Shown: positions 1 to 9,837, numbered from the stretch's first letter. The stretch: 23,881 nt of DNA from an uncultured Novosphingobium sp. (GCA_946886365.1 CAMPIM010000052.1:1-23881); one strand, 5' to 3'. The notes: generated by a model from the sequence alone, not told the origin. A program made the numbers and translations.

Positions 1-910
1 AGCCCATCAGGCGGAACGGATCATCCTTGTTCTTGGCGCGGGCGATATATTCCGGAATGCGGTCCACCGTGCCGATCTCGCGAAGCATGTTGAGCGCGGC
101 TTCGTTCGCGCCGCCATGCGCAGGACCCCAGAGGCAGGCGATGCCAGCGGCGATGCAAGCGAAGGGGTTGGCGCCCGACGAGCCAGCGAGACGGACGGTC
201 GAGGTCGATGCGTTCTGCTCATGGTCCGCATGCAGGATGAAGATCTTGTCCATCGCGTCCACGATCACCGGATCGGGCTCATATTCCTCGGCGGGGACCG
301 AGAAGGTCATCCGCAGGAAATTGGCGGTGTAGCTGAGGTCGTTGCGGGGATAGACGAAAGGCTGTCCCACCGAATATTTGTACGCCATGGCCGCGATTGT
401 CGGCATCTTGGCGATCAGGCGGTGGCTCGCGATCTTGCGCTGTTCCGGATCATTGATGTCCGTCGAGTCATGGTAGAATGCGGACAGAGCGCCGACCACG
501 CCGCACATGATGGCCATGGGGTGCGCGTCGCGGCGGAAACCGCGATAGAAGGTGGTGAGCTGCTCGTGCACCATGGTGTGGCGCGTGATCGTGCGAGTGA
601 AATCTTCCAGATCCGCCTTCGAAGGCAGTTCGCCATTCAGCAGGAGGTAGCTGACTTCCATGAAGCTGGATTGTTCTGCCAGCTGATCGATGGGGTAGCC
701 GCGATGCAGCAGGATGCCGGCGTCGCCATCGATATAGGTCAGGCCGGAATCGCAGCTGGCCGTAGAGGTGAAGCCCGGATCATAGGTGAACATGCCGGTG
801 TTGGCGTAGAGCTTGCGAACGTCAATAACCTTGGGGCCGACGGAACCGCTCAGGATACCATAGTCCTTGGTATCGCCGCCGACTGTCAAAGTGGCATTAT
901 TGTCCGACAT
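1..910 (-). CDS. gltA: Citrate synthase, 3'-truncated by window edge
   Basis: Condenses oxaloacetate and acetyl-CoA to citrate, the cytosolic entry step of the TCA cycle. Reading the minus strand from the ATG at 910 gives 303 residues beginning [13 protein letters not shown] with no stop before the edge. Typical type II (hexameric, NADH-sensitive class) citrate synthase blocks are visible: [12 protein letters not shown] near residue 68, the [15 protein letters not shown] block carrying the first active-site His, and [16 protein letters not shown] with the second active-site His. The final active-site His and Asp region lies outside the window, so about 120-130 residues are missing. The start is supported by GGAGAACGAG just upstream. 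gltX ends 10 nt upstream, so gltX and gltA are probably co-transcribed. Confidence 0.97.
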   Translation of the reverse strand, partial: MSDNNATLTVGGDTKDYGILSGSVGPKVIDVRKLYANTGMFTYDPGFTSTASCDSGLTYIDGDAGILLHRGYPIDQLAEQSSFMEVSYLLLNGELPSKADLEDFTRTITRHTMVHEQLTTFYRGFRRDAHPMAIMCGVVGALSAFYHDSTDINDPEQRKIASHRLIAKMPTIAAMAYKYSVGQPFVYPRNDLSYTANFLRMTFSVPAEEYEPDPVIVDAMDKIFILHADHEQNASTSTVRLAGSSGANPFACIAAGIACLWGPAHGGANEAALNMLREIGTVDRIPEYIARAKNKDDPFRLMG

Positions 911-920
911 CTCGTTCTCC

Positions 921-2396
921 TTAATTGCCAACAGCGCGCGATGCCTGCCTGGCATCCGCGAGCCGCTCCAAGCTCCTGTCTTTTCCAAGAAGGAAAAGGA
1001 CATCAAATATCCCCGGCGAAACCGTGCGACCGGTTAGCGCCGCGCGTAGAGGTTGAGCGACTTTGCCCAGCCCCAATCCGACTTCCTCTGCCACGCGGCG
1101 GATCGCTTCCTCGATCGCTTCGACCGTCCAGGATGGGACGGAATCAAGAGCGTCGGCGGTCTTCCCCAGCAGCTCGCGCGCCGAGTCGTCTAGCAGAGCA
1201 ATAGCCTTGTCGTCAAAATCCAGCGGGCTTGCCTTGAACAGGAACTCGGCGCCCTCGGCAATCTCGTTAAGTGTCTTCGCGCGTGGCTTGAGCGAAGGCA
1301 TGGCTTGCGCAAGAAGCGCCATCGCCTCGACCGACGGGGTCGTGCCGAGCCGTTGCGCCACGCGTGGCAGCACCAGTTTCGCCAGGCGCTGGTCATCCGC
1401 CTCGCGCAGGTAGAATGCATTGAGATTTTCAAGCTTCTTGATGTCGAAGCGGGAGGGCGATCGGCCGACGCCGCTTATGTCGAACAGCTCGATCGCGCGA
1501 TCTCGTGAGATGGTTTCTTCATCGCCATAGCCCCAGCCGAGACGCAGAAGATAATTGAGCACGGCTTCGGGCAGCATGCCCATCTCGTCGCGATAGGCAT
1601 CGACACCCAGCGCTCCGTGTCGCTTCGATAGCTTTGCGCCGTCCGATCCGTGGATCAAAGGAATATGGGCATATACCGGCTCTTCCCAGCCCATCGCCTT
1701 AATAATGCCGAGCTGACGAAACGCATTGTTCAGATGGTCGTCGCCACGGATCACATGTGTGATGCCCATGTCGTTATCATCGACCACGACGGCGAGCATA
1801 TAGGTTGGCGTCCCGTCGGAGCGGAGCAGGATCATGTCATCCAGTTCCGCATTCTGCACGACTACCCGGCCCTGGACCGCATCGTCGATGACCGTCTCGC
1901 CTTCGCGCGGCGCCTTGAGCCGGATGACGAACGGGGCATCGGCCGGAGCTTCCGAAGGATCGCGGTCCCGCCAGCGGCCATCATAACGCATCGGCTGCTT
2001 TGCGGCGCGCTGCTGTTCGCGCAGTTCAGCCAGTTCTTCGGGGGTCGCGTAGCAGCGATACGCATGGCCAGCGGCGAGCAACTGGTTAGCGACCTCTGCG
2101 TGCCGCTGCGATCGCTCAAACTGAAAGACGGCGGGTTCGTCGCCTGCAAGGCCGAGCCAGTCAAGGCCGTCGAAGATCGCGGCGACAGCTTCCTCTGTCG
2201 AACGGGCGCGATCGGTATCTTCAATGCGCAACAGGAACTTGCCGCCATGGTGCCGGGCGAATAACCAGTTGAACAACGCGGTGCGCGCGCCGCCGATGTG
2301 AAGAAATCCCGTGGGCGATGGCGCGAAACGGGTTACGACCTGCTTGTTCAAACCCGTTGCACTCACCGCTTTATTCCTCGACATCGCCTTGCTCAT
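921..2396 (-). CDS. gltX: Glutamate--tRNA ligase
   Basis: Charges tRNA-Glu with glutamate in the cytosol. It is 491 residues, close to the family norm. The class I signature appears as HIGG at residues 33-36 within [20 protein letters not shown], and the KMSKS loop as KLSKRHG at 255-261. The catalytic fold continues through [11 protein letters not shown] and [11 protein letters not shown], and the C-terminal anticodon-binding region is complete. The ATG at 2396 is preceded by AGGGGG about 8-10 nt upstream; a GTG at codon 11 is an alternative start. Alphaproteobacteria often carry two GltX paralogs, and whether this one charges tRNA-Glu, tRNA-Gln or both cannot be told here. The start lies only 23 nt from the most likely comEC start on the other strand, so its promoter must lie within the comEC 5' end. 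Confidence 0.95.
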   Translation of the reverse strand: MSKAMSRNKAVSATGLNKQVVTRFAPSPTGFLHIGGARTALFNWLFARHHGGKFLLRIEDTDRARSTEEAVAAIFDGLDWLGLAGDEPAVFQFERSQRHAEVANQLLAAGHAYRCYATPEELAELREQQRAAKQPMRYDGRWRDRDPSEAPADAPFVIRLKAPREGETVIDDAVQGRVVVQNAELDDMILLRSDGTPTYMLAVVVDDNDMGITHVIRGDDHLNNAFRQLGIIKAMGWEEPVYAHIPLIHGSDGAKLSKRHGALGVDAYRDEMGMLPEAVLNYLLRLGWGYGDEETISRDRAIELFDISGVGRSPSRFDIKKLENLNAFYLREADDQRLAKLVLPRVAQRLGTTPSVEAMALLAQAMPSLKPRAKTLNEIAEGAEFLFKASPLDFDDKAIALLDDSARELLGKTADALDSVPSWTVEAIEEAIRRVAEEVGLGLGKVAQPLRAALTGRTVSPGIFDVLFLLGKDRSLERLADARQASRAVGN

Positions 2397-2419
2397 TCAT
2401 GAACGCGACGCCCCCTAGC

Positions 2420-4584
2420 ATGGCTTTTGAGCCACGACAAACGTCCGTTGCCCCGATAATAAGGCGCAGCGGCCATCAGCTTTTCGCGCGCTTGGAACAG
2501 GCATTGGAGGCTGAGCGGGAGCAACTTGCGCTTTGGGTGCCGGTGGGCCTTGGATTGGGCATTGCGGCTTGGTTCTTTCTACCTAACCAGCTGACTTGGT
2601 TGTCTTTTTGCTGTTGCGCGATTGCGATTGCGAGTGGCGGATTGATGTTGCCGGAGGGCGGCCGGATACGCCATGCGATCATATTGGGCGGTCTGCTCGC
2701 GGCGTCAGGTTGTCTGTTGATATGGGGGAAAGCCCTGATTGTCGGCACGACCCCATTGTCGCGTGCCGCATTTGTGGAAGTGACTGGCGAAGTCAGGTCA
2801 GCCGACACGGTGCCCGCGCAGCAGATGAGTCGCGTGTCGATCCGTCCGATCGACATGTCTGCGCTGCCTTCCTTGATCCGGGTGAACATAGCAGCGGCGG
2901 ACCTACCCGAAGGGGTTGGCAAAGGCGCCATCATTCGCTTTCGCGCTCGGTTGATGCCTCCTGCCGAAGCGAGCCTGCCAGGCAGCTATGATTTTTCGCG
3001 TCGAGCCTATTTTCAGGGTATCGGGGCAACGGGACGCGCGCTTAAGCCCATCGTCGTGCTACGCCCATCAACGGAGGCGCCGCCTCTGCGCAATCGTCTT
3101 TTCGCGCATATATTGAAGAATGCGAATGGCGACGGAGCGGGGATCGCCGCAGCGCTGGCGACGGGGGATCAGGGCGCGATCAGCGAGGCGGACGCCGACG
3201 CGATGCGCCGCAGCGGTCTTGCCCATCTGCTCTCGATCAGCGGGCCGCCCTTATCGGCGCGGTCATTTTCCTGCTGATGCGGATCATGGCACTTAGCCGA
3301 CGTGCGGCATTGGACTGGCCATTGATGCTGATCGCTGCGACCGGTGGTGCGCTGGCGGGCCTGGGATATACTTTGCTGACGGGCGCGGAGGTGCCGACGG
3401 TTCGATCCTGCGTCGCGGCACTGTTGGTGTTGGGCGGGCTTGCGCTTGGACGCGAAGCCATCACCTTGCGGTTGATAGCCGCCGGTGCACTGGTGGTCCT
3501 GCTGGCATGGCCCGAGGCGTTGTCGGGGCCAAGCTTCCAGATGAGTTTTGCCGCTGTTATCGCCATTGTTGCCTTGGGCGAGCATCACCGCTTTCGAGCG
3601 TTCGCGGCATCCCGTGAGGAGCCAGCGCTTCGGCGACTGGGTCGCCACCTTGCCGTCCTGCTCCTCTCAGGCTTCGCGGTGGAAATGGTTCTGGCGCCGA
3701 TCGCGTTGTTCCACTTTCACAAGGCTGGGATGGTTGGCGCTTTCGCAAACCTCGTCGCTATCCCCCTGACGACCTTTGTCGTCATGCCGTTGGAGGCATT
3801 GGCCCTGCTGTTGGATGTTGCCGGTCTCGGGGCTCCTGCCTGGTGGTTGACAAGCCGTGCGCTCGATCTGCTGCTGCTGATCGCGCATTGGGTGGCGGCA
3901 AGTCCATGGGCGATCGTCACCGCGCCTTCGGTGTCCAACGTAATTTTCGGGATCATCGTGCTGGGCGGCCTTTGGTGCCTGCTGTGGCGAAGCGCTTGGC
4001 GCTGGGTGGGACTGGCCCCCGTGGCGCTGGGGATGGCCATCATTATGATGAGTTCGCCACCCGACATTCTGGTGACAGCCGATGGGCGCCATGTGGCCGT
4101 CCGGGGGCAGGACGGCGGCATGGCTATTCTGCGCGAACGGGCCGGAGATTATGTCCGCGATATGATCGCAGAGAGTGCAGGCTATGGAGGTCCGCTGGGC
4201 GCTCTTGCAGACTTGCCCGAGGCGCGTTGTTCCATGGACCTGTGCATGGTGGCCCTAACCGGAGGAGGGCGCATATGGCAGCTATTGGTGACGAGAAGCG
4301 GGGTTGTCGTACCCAAGGAGATCCTGGCACGCGATTGCGCGCGCGCCGACATCGTTATCGCTGACCGCCGCCTGCCGTCATGGTGTCGGCCCCGCTGGTT
4401 GAAAGCCGATCGCCGGTTGTTGGCACATACCGGCGGGCTGGCGATCGATCTTGATGGAGGAACCGTGCGAACCGGGAAAACAGCGGGCGACGCACATCCG
4501 TGGGTCGCCCGCCCTTTCTATTTACCGTCGCGCCGCCGATCCGATCAGTTGTACCGCCGGAGCAGACCAGCCAGCTTTCCTTGA
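2420..4584 (+). pseudogene. comEC: ComEC/Rec2 DNA-uptake channel, frameshifted
   Basis: ComEC forms the inner-membrane channel for single-stranded DNA during natural transformation. The 5' part (ATG 2420 reading MAFEPRQTS; an in-frame ATG at 2399 is possible) encodes the N-terminal region and reads into LAHLLSISG at 3215-3244. The frame then breaks and stops at 3277. The rest of the Competence domain (AVIFLLMRIMALS, LTGAEVPTVRSCVAALLVL, GPSFQMSFAAV) and the C-terminal region continue in another frame to 4584. The family motif SGLHIAL is damaged: removing 7 nt (of the form TGCATAT) between 3245 and 3246 from a normal GGG-CTG-CAT-ATC-GCC-CTT would give exactly what is seen. Both halves are otherwise intact, so this is a recent lesion or a sequencing error. 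The last 40 nt overlap the 3' end of lexA antisense. Confidence 0.9.
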
Positions 4585-5216
4585 ATACGCACCTGCTGCG
4601 AATCGTAGATTTGCGGCTCATAAGCATTGTTGGCCGGATCGAGCCTGACCTTAGGCCCCTGGCGATGATAATATTTCAGTGTCGCCTCGCTATCCTCGAT
4701 CAGTGCGACCACGATTTGCCCCTCGCGCGCGACTTCAGTGCGCTGGATCAGTGCGAAGTCGCCGTCGAGGATGCCCGCATCGATCATCGAATCGCCCGAA
4801 ACCTCAAGAGCATAATGGTCTCCGGCACCCAATAGAGCCGCAGGAACGGACAGCATATTCTGTCCTTCCATGGCTTCGATCGGAACGCCTGCGGCAATCC
4901 GACCGTGAAGGGGGATGTCTATAACGTCATTGGCTGCGACCGGGGGCTTGGCCGACAGTTGCGGCTTGGGTGTCGCTGCAACCTTGGGTGCGCGATGCAT
5001 CGCTTCAGGAAGTTTCAAAACCTCCAGCGCGCGCGCCCGGTTCGGCAGGCGGCGGATGAACCCGCGTTCTTCCAGCGCATTAATCAACCGGTGAATCCCG
5101 GATTTCGACCGCAGATCGAGCGCTTCTTTCATCTCCTCGAACGAAGGCGAAACCCCGCCTTCCTCGAGCCGAGTTTGAATGAAGCTGAGCAATTCCTGTT
5201 GCTTGGGCGTCAGCAT
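4545..5216 (-). CDS. lexA: LexA repressor, SOS regulator
   Basis: Dimeric repressor of the DNA-damage (SOS) regulon; RecA filaments trigger its self-cleavage. It is 223 residues. The N-terminal winged helix-turn-helix starts [14 protein letters not shown] and includes the recognition region [22 protein letters not shown] (split by family into HTH helices, about residues 23-46). The S24 peptidase domain shows the cleavage bond Ala109-Gly110 in RIAAGVP, the nucleophile Ser143 in SGDSM and the general base Lys181 in ATLKYY. A LexA box lies about 20 nt upstream of the start, indicating autoregulation. The linker (residues about 72-97) is longer than in E. coli LexA, as is common in alphaproteobacteria. 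Position between moeA and comEC matches the order seen in sphingomonads. Confidence 0.97.
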   Translation of the reverse strand: MLTPKQQELLSFIQTRLEEGGVSPSFEEMKEALDLRSKSGIHRLINALEERGFIRRLPNRARALEVLKLPEAMHRAPKVAATPKPQLSAKPPVAANDVIDIPLHGRIAAGVPIEAMEGQNMLSVPAALLGAGDHYALEVSGDSMIDAGILDGDFALIQRTEVAREGQIVVALIEDSEATLKYYHRQGPKVRLDPANNAYEPQIYDSQQVRIQGKLAGLLRRYN

Positions 5217-5234
5217 GCCGACTTATCCTCCATG

Positions 5235-5249
5235 GAACGGATGGAGAAC
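5235..5249 (-). promoter_or_regulatory. LexA box (SOS operator) of lexA
   Basis: Plus strand reads GAAC, seven bases, GAAC, that is GTTC-N7-GTTC on the lexA strand. This is the established alphaproteobacterial LexA recognition pattern. It lies 19-33 nt upstream of the lexA ATG, suited to block transcription, so lexA probably represses itself. Confidence 0.85.
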
Positions 5250-5303
5250 GCATAGGAAACGTAAGGAGGCAAGTCAAGCAGGGTTGCGCCAAGCGTAACG
5301 AAA

Positions 5304-5328
5304 GGAACGGACCTGCGTCACAGCCGTT
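5304..5328 (+). promoter_or_regulatory. Sigma-EcfG type general stress promoter
   Basis: GGAAC at 5304-5308 and CGTT at 5325-5328 are separated by exactly 16 nt, a perfect match to the -35/-10 pattern of the alphaproteobacterial general stress sigma factor EcfG. It points at the small gene starting 40 nt downstream at 5369. Only the motif is seen; no expression data. Confidence 0.75.
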
Positions 5329-5368
5329 CAGTAGCGGCCTTCCCAAAGAGGGTGAATAGGAGAGTAAG

Positions 5369-5521
5369 ATGGCGAACCAGAACGATCAGGACAAACAGCG
5401 CCGCCAGCAAGGTGGTGACCGCTCAAGCCAGGGCGGGCGTCAGCAGCAGCAGGAAAATCGCCAGGGTCAAATGGGCGAAAGCCGCAAGGACAAGAGCGAT
5501 CACAGCAAGCAGCAGCGCTGA
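5369..5521 (+). CDS. Small Gln/Lys/Arg-rich hydrophilic protein
   Basis: A 50-residue ORF starting MANQNDQDKQRRQQGG and ending DHSKQQR. It contains no Cys, no hydrophobic segment and hardly any aliphatic residues, so it is probably intrinsically disordered and cytosolic. The start is well supported: AGGAGA lies 5-6 nt upstream. A sigma-EcfG-like promoter lies 40 nt upstream and a strong rho-independent terminator 25 nt downstream, so it is a complete single-gene transcription unit, which argues it is real despite its size. The composition resembles small general-stress proteins (KGG-type or hydrophilin-like), but I do not recognise a named family. Function unknown; a role in desiccation or osmotic stress is inference from composition and promoter. 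Confidence 0.75.
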   Translation: MANQNDQDKQRRQQGGDRSSQGGRQQQQENRQGQMGESRKDKSDHSKQQR

Positions 5522-5545
5522 TCTACGTTTGGTTGGATCAAGGGA

Positions 5546-5567
5546 GGGGCCGCTTTGCGGCCCCTTT
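5546..5567 (+). terminator. Rho-independent terminator after small stress gene
   Basis: Perfect 8-bp GC stem GGGGCCGC / GCGGCCCC with a TTT loop, extended by an A-T pair and followed by TTTCTC. It sits between the convergent small gene (ends 5521) and moeA (ends 5575). The T-run favours plus-strand termination; it may also serve moeA more weakly. Confidence 0.8.
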
Positions 5568-5574
5568 CTCATTG

Positions 5575-6753
5575 TCAGAGCGGAACGATGGTTACCTTGT
5601 CGCCTACGGCAGCCGGGAGTGAGTCGGCCGGTCGAAGGATCAGGCAGTCCGCTTGAGCCAGGGCTGCGGTAGCGGCGCTGTCCTGCGAGGTAACGGAGAC
5701 CAAACCAGCACCAGTGAGATAGGCGCGAAGATAGTCGTCGCGCTCTCCTGTCGCAGGAAGTGGGGCCGCGAGTTCCGCGATCATTGTACGCGGGAGTGGG
5801 CTAGCGGCTCCGGCCATGTGCCGGACGAGCGGCAGCAGGAACAGCGTTGCGGTCACGAAGGCGGATACGGGGTTGCCGGGGAGGCCGAGGAATAGGGTGT
5901 CACCCAGCTTTCCCGCCATGAGCGGCTTGCCGGGTCGCATGCGAATCTTCCAGAAATCCAGAGTGCCGCCTGCCGCCTGGAAAGCTGGCCTCACCAAGTC
6001 GTGATCGCCGACCGAGGCACCTCCGGTCGAGACGATGATATCGGCCCCGGCGGCTTCTTGGAGCGATCGGACCATTGCGTCCAGATCGTCGGGAGCGATG
6101 CCGACGTCGATAACCTCCGCGCCTGCCTGGCCTAGCATGGCCGCAAGCATGGGCGCGTTGGAGGACGGCAAGCGGCCAGAGGGCGTGGGCGCTCCAGGGG
6201 GAACGAGTTCATTGCCGGTAGAGATCAGGGCAACGCGCGGACGGGCGCCGACCGGGAGGGTTCCGTGGCCCCCAAGAACGGCGAGAGCAATCTGCGCGGG
6301 ATCCAATGCGGCACCGGCAGGGAGCAATAGATGATTTGCGCCAAAGTCGCTTGCCGCCGGGCGCACATTTCGTCCTGTGGGTAATGGAGAGCCGAGGGGA
6401 TTCACGAGCTGGCCGTCCAGCTGCGCCTCTTCCTGGATCAGGACGGTATCGGCGCCGGGCGGCAGTGGTGCGCCGGTAAAGATGCGGCAGCATTCCCCCG
6501 GAGCTAAAGCAGAGGGAAGGGAGCCGCCCGCCGTGCTTTCAGCGGTTAGGCGCCAAGGGCCAGGCCATTCTGCCGCACGAATGGCGTAACCATCCATCGC
6601 CGATAGATCCGCCCAAGGTTGATCGCGGAGGGCAAAGATGTCGCGTGCGAGCCATCGGCCTGCACAGTTGGAAACCGGGGCGTCCTCTTCCGGCAAGCGG
6701 CGGCCCAGCACAAGCAGGCGGGCCTGAGCCTCCGCGACCGGGAGCAGGCTCAT
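5575..6753 (-). CDS. moeA: Molybdopterin molybdenumtransferase
   Basis: Inserts molybdate into adenylylated molybdopterin, the last common step of molybdenum cofactor synthesis, in the cytosol. It is 392 residues with a complete MoeA domain order: SAMDGYAI at residues 51-58, [18 protein letters not shown] around 91-108, ISTGNEL starting the MoCF-binding (MPT-binding) domain, [16 protein letters not shown] and [10 protein letters not shown], then the C-terminal beta domain. Its ATG overlaps the moaC stop by four bases (ATGA at 6753-6750), indicating translational coupling. It is the last gene of the trp-moa operon and converges on the small stress gene. Confidence 0.97.
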   Translation of the reverse strand: MSLLPVAEAQARLLVLGRRLPEEDAPVSNCAGRWLARDIFALRDQPWADLSAMDGYAIRAAEWPGPWRLTAESTAGGSLPSALAPGECCRIFTGAPLPPGADTVLIQEEAQLDGQLVNPLGSPLPTGRNVRPAASDFGANHLLLPAGAALDPAQIALAVLGGHGTLPVGARPRVALISTGNELVPPGAPTPSGRLPSSNAPMLAAMLGQAGAEVIDVGIAPDDLDAMVRSLQEAAGADIIVSTGGASVGDHDLVRPAFQAAGGTLDFWKIRMRPGKPLMAGKLGDTLFLGLPGNPVSAFVTATLFLLPLVRHMAGAASPLPRTMIAELAAPLPATGERDDYLRAYLTGAGLVSVTSQDSAATAALAQADCLILRPADSLPAAVGDKVTIVPL

Positions 6754-7220
6754 TCGGCGCGCCAGTCGCCCGACTTGCCACCCGACTTTGCGAGCAACCG
6801 GACATTGCCGATGATCATGCCCTTATCGAGCGCCTTTGCCATGTCATAGATGGTCAGCAGCGCCGCAGAGGTGGCGGTAAGTGCCTCCATCTCAACGCCA
6901 GTTTGACCCGCGCTTCTGGCGGTAGCCGTGACGGTGACGCCTTCTGTTTCCAGATCGAAGTCGATCGTGACAGAGGTCAGGGCGATGGGATGACAGAGGG
7001 GGATGAGGTCGGCGGTCCGCTTTGCCGCCATGATGCCTGCCACGCGCGCTACCGCGAGGACATCGCCTTTCTTTACCAGTCCCTGGGCGATGGCGGTCGC
7101 AGCTTCAGCGCTCATGGCGATGTGGCCGGTGGCGATGGCTTCACGGGCGGTCACGGCCTTGGCGGAAACATCGACCATATGGGCCGATCCATCCTCATCA
7201 AGATGGGTCAGCTTGCTCAT
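6750..7220 (-). CDS. moaC: Cyclic pyranopterin monophosphate synthase
   Basis: Converts the MoaA product 3',8-cyclo-7,8-dihydro-GTP to cyclic pyranopterin monophosphate, the first committed molybdenum cofactor intermediate. With the ATG at 7220 ([11 protein letters not shown]) it is 156 residues, the normal family size; an upstream in-frame start at 7295 lies inside trpC and is unlikely. Visible conserved blocks are MVDVSAK at 15-21, [22 protein letters not shown] at 72-79, [10 protein letters not shown] and [11 protein letters not shown] at 125-135, holding the catalytic Asp. ATGA overlaps occur at both ends, with trpC upstream and moeA downstream, so it is translated as part of a tightly coupled operon. 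Confidence 0.97.
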   Translation of the reverse strand: MSKLTHLDEDGSAHMVDVSAKAVTAREAIATGHIAMSAEAATAIAQGLVKKGDVLAVARVAGIMAAKRTADLIPLCHPIALTSVTIDFDLETEGVTVTATARSAGQTGVEMEALTATSAALLTIYDMAKALDKGMIIGNVRLLAKSGGKSGDWRAE

Positions 7221-8008
7221 TCGCCGGTCAGTAGCGCGCGGGTGGCGGCTTCGACATCGGGTTGGCGCATCAGGCTTTCGCCTACCAGGAAGCATCGTAC
7301 GCCATGTTCGGACATGGCGATCAGGTCGGCATGGCTACCAAGGCCGCTTTCGGTGACGAAGGTGCAGCCTTCCGGAGCTTGGCCGACCAGTTCATAGGTG
7401 CGGGCGAAGTCAACGCTGAAGTCTCGCAGGTCGCGGTTGTTGACGCCGATGAGGCGCGAGCGGAGCTTGAGCGCACGTTCCAGTTCATGGGCATCATGGA
7501 CTTCGACGAGGGCATCCATGCCAAGGCCAAGCGCGGCATCCTCTATTTCCGCCATCTGATTGTCGTCCAGCGCGGCGGCGATGATGAGGATGGCATCGGC
7601 TCCGAGCGAGCGGCTTTCCAGGACCTGCCAGGGATCGACCATGAAATCCTTGCGCAGGACTGGCAACGCGCAGGCGGAACGGGCGGCCATGAGATAATCG
7701 TCATGGCCTTGAAAATAGGGTTCGTCCGTGAGGACCGAGAGACAGGCGGCGCCAGCGGCTGCATAGGCCTGCGCATGGGCGGGCGGGTCGAAATTCTCGC
7801 GGATCAGGCCCTTGGAGGGGCTGGCCTTCTTGATCTCCGCGATGAGCCCGAAGCCCGAGCGAGCGGCGCTGTCCAGTGCCTGGCGGAAGCCGCGCGGGGG
7901 TGTCTGCTCGGCGGCGCGGGCGTGGAGCGTCGAGACGGTAATGGCGGCCTTGCGGCGGGCCACTTCCTCACGCTTCGTGTCGCAGATTTCGATCAGCTTG
8001 TTCGTCAT
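7217..8008 (-). CDS. trpC: Indole-3-glycerol phosphate synthase
   Basis: Closes the indole ring of tryptophan: CdRP to indole-3-glycerol phosphate. It is 263 residues, a single-domain (beta/alpha)8 barrel not fused to TrpF. Key blocks are [16 protein letters not shown] (catalytic Lys in the KKASPSKG motif), [42 protein letters not shown] and [12 protein letters not shown] for phosphate binding. The trpD stop and this ATG share ATGA at 8008-8005, and its own stop shares ATGA with moaC. Coupling of tryptophan and molybdenum-cofactor genes in this order is a known sphingomonad arrangement. Confidence 0.97.
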   Translation of the reverse strand: MTNKLIEICDTKREEVARRKAAITVSTLHARAAEQTPPRGFRQALDSAARSGFGLIAEIKKASPSKGLIRENFDPPAHAQAYAAAGAACLSVLTDEPYFQGHDDYLMAARSACALPVLRKDFMVDPWQVLESRSLGADAILIIAAALDDNQMAEIEDAALGLGMDALVEVHDAHELERALKLRSRLIGVNNRDLRDFSVDFARTYELVGQAPEGCTFVTESGLGSHADLIAMSEHGVRCFLVGESLMRQPDVEAATRALLTGE

Positions 8009-8997
8009 TTATAGGCAATCCAGCAATTGAGCAGCGCGTTAGCAAGCCCGCGGTCGATGGTTTCAGCAGCTTCCTCGACACCTTCGCGCAGATCGGCGAC
8101 GGCGTCCGCTACGACAAGGGCAGCGGCGGCATTTAGCAGTACGGCGTCGCGATAGGCGCCCGGCTCGCCCTGAAGGAGGGCGCGTAGGGCGGCGGCGTTA
8201 TGAGCGGGGTCGCCGCCGCGTATCGCCTCAACCGAGTGCGTCGGTAGTCCGGCGTCGGCCGGGGTGAGGCGGCGCATGGCGACGATGCCCTGTGCGGTGA
8301 CTTCGGCGACGTCGTTGCCGCCCGCGAGGGACAGTTCGTCGAGACCTTCATCCCCGGAGACGATCATGGCGCGATCGACACCAAGTTCTGCCAGTGCCTC
8401 GGCATAGATGGGAACATAGGCGGGGCGGGCGATGCCAACGAGTTGACGGCGCACACCGGCCGGATTGGCGAGCGGACCCATCAGGTTGAAGATGGTGCGC
8501 TGGCCGATGGCCTTGCGGATCGGGCCGAAGCGTTTGAGCGCGGGGTGATGCTTCTGCGCGAAGAGGAAGCAGATGCCGAGATCGGCCAGCGTTGCCTCCG
8601 CCGTATCGGCGACGCGATCAAGATCGAGGCCGAGCGCTTCGAGCGTGTCGGCGGCCCCGGCCTTGGATGACGCGGCGCGGTTGCCATGCTTGGCGACGGG
8701 CACTCCGGCGGCGGCTACCACAAGACTGACGGCGGTCGAGACGTTGAGCGTGTGGTGGCCGTCTCCGCCCGTGCCGCAGACGTCGATTGCGCCTGCGGGG
8801 GCGGCGATGGGGATCATGCGCGCGCGCATGGCGCGGGCGGCGGCGGCGATCTCCGTCGCGGACTCGCCGCGTTGGGCCATGGTGACTAGGAAGGCGGCGA
8901 TCTCTGCCTCTGGCAGGTTGCCGTCGAACAACAGGTCGAAGGCGGCGGCGGCCTCGGTTGCGCTCAATGGCGCTGCGGGATCGGGCAGGCGGGTCAT
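8005..8997 (-). CDS. trpD: Anthranilate phosphoribosyltransferase
   Basis: Transfers the phosphoribosyl group of PRPP to anthranilate, the second step of tryptophan synthesis. Start chosen at ATG 8997 ([12 protein letters not shown]), giving 330 residues, the usual family length; an upstream in-frame ATG at 9069 would add 24 residues unlike the family. Hallmarks are [16 protein letters not shown] (PRPP and glycine-rich loop), [57 protein letters not shown] (split across family motifs) and the [10 protein letters not shown] metal-binding block. It lies 113 nt downstream of trpG and is fused by an ATGA overlap to trpC. Confidence 0.97.
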   Translation of the reverse strand: MTRLPDPAAPLSATEAAAAFDLLFDGNLPEAEIAAFLVTMAQRGESATEIAAAARAMRARMIPIAAPAGAIDVCGTGGDGHHTLNVSTAVSLVVAAAGVPVAKHGNRAASSKAGAADTLEALGLDLDRVADTAEATLADLGICFLFAQKHHPALKRFGPIRKAIGQRTIFNLMGPLANPAGVRRQLVGIARPAYVPIYAEALAELGVDRAMIVSGDEGLDELSLAGGNDVAEVTAQGIVAMRRLTPADAGLPTHSVEAIRGGDPAHNAAALRALLQGEPGAYRDAVLLNAAAALVVADAVADLREGVEEAAETIDRGLANALLNCWIAYK

Positions 8998-9110
8998 CGC
9001 CTTTGCCTTAATCACGACGCCGCGCCGGAGTCGAGGGGAGGGTGCGGGAAAGTCTTTCGCACATGGCACGGCGAAGCCCTGTGCTTCGTTCGCCCGCCGC
9101 GAAACCGAAA

Positions 9111-9701
9111 TCAGGCGGCCGCGCGTTCCGTTACCGGAATCCCGGCGATCCGCATGAAGTTCGCCAGCATCTCATGCCCATATTCGGTCGCGATGCTTTC
9201 CGGATGGAACTGGACCGAGTGGATCGGAAGGCTCTGGTGGCGGAAGGCCATGACCGATCCGTCCTCGCTGGTCGCATTCACGACGAGGCTTTGTGGAATG
9301 TCATCCACGATGAGCGAATGATAGCGGGTCGCGGTGAAGGGGGAAGGAATGTCGGCGAAAAGGCCCGTGCCGTCATGGGTGACTGGGGAGGTCTTGCCAT
9401 GCATCAGGCCGCCGCGCACGACTTGCCCGCCGAAATGCTGACCGATCGCTTGATGGCCGAGGCATACGCCCAGCAGGGGTGCGCCCGCGTCGGCGGCGGC
9501 CGCTACGAGTTCAAGGCTGACGCCTGCCTCATTGGGCGTGCAGGGACCGGGCGAAAGCAGGAAGGCGCTGGCGCCGCTGGAGAGGGCCTGGCCTGCCGAA
9601 ATGGCGTCGTTGCGGACGACCTCCACCTCTGCGCCCAGTTCCATGAGGTAGTGGACCAGGTTCCAGGTGAAGCTGTCATAATTGTCGATGACGAGGATCA
9701 T
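9111..9701 (-). CDS. trpG: Anthranilate synthase glutaminase subunit (TrpG/PabA)
   Basis: Class I glutamine amidotransferase that supplies ammonia to the TrpE (or PabB) subunit. It is 196 residues and complete. The catalytic triad is visible as Cys80 in [12 protein letters not shown] and His166/Glu168 in VQFHPES, and the N-terminal [14 protein letters not shown] is typical. The sequence cannot separate TrpG from PabA, and one protein often serves both pathways; the trpDC context favours the TrpG name. It is the first gene of the minus-strand operon here. No trpE lies next to it: the upstream neighbour is the divergent hemerythrin gene 136 nt away. I see no leader peptide or Trp attenuator before the start. 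Confidence 0.95.
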   Translation of the reverse strand: MILVIDNYDSFTWNLVHYLMELGAEVEVVRNDAISAGQALSSGASAFLLSPGPCTPNEAGVSLELVAAAADAGAPLLGVCLGHQAIGQHFGGQVVRGGLMHGKTSPVTHDGTGLFADIPSPFTATRYHSLIVDDIPQSLVVNATSEDGSVMAFRHQSLPIHSVQFHPESIATEYGHEMLANFMRIAGIPVTERAAA

Positions 9702-9780
9702 GGGATCATGGCTATAAACAGCGAAGCGCGCCGGGCCAATCGGAATCGGCGCGCGGGCGGGCGATCAATGATAGCAGGAC

Positions 9781-9805
9781 GGAACCCGGAGGCTTGTCAG
9801 CCGCT
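9781..9805 (+). promoter_or_regulatory. Possible sigma-EcfG promoter of hemerythrin gene
   Basis: GGAAC at 9781-9785 is followed after 16 nt by CGCT at 9802-9805, one mismatch from the EcfG pattern GGAAC-N16-CGTT. It sits 33 nt before the hemerythrin ATG. Weaker than the site at 5304, so tentative. Confidence 0.4.
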
Positions 9806-9837
9806 TCTTTACGATATGTTTCGTGAGGAGGACGGAA

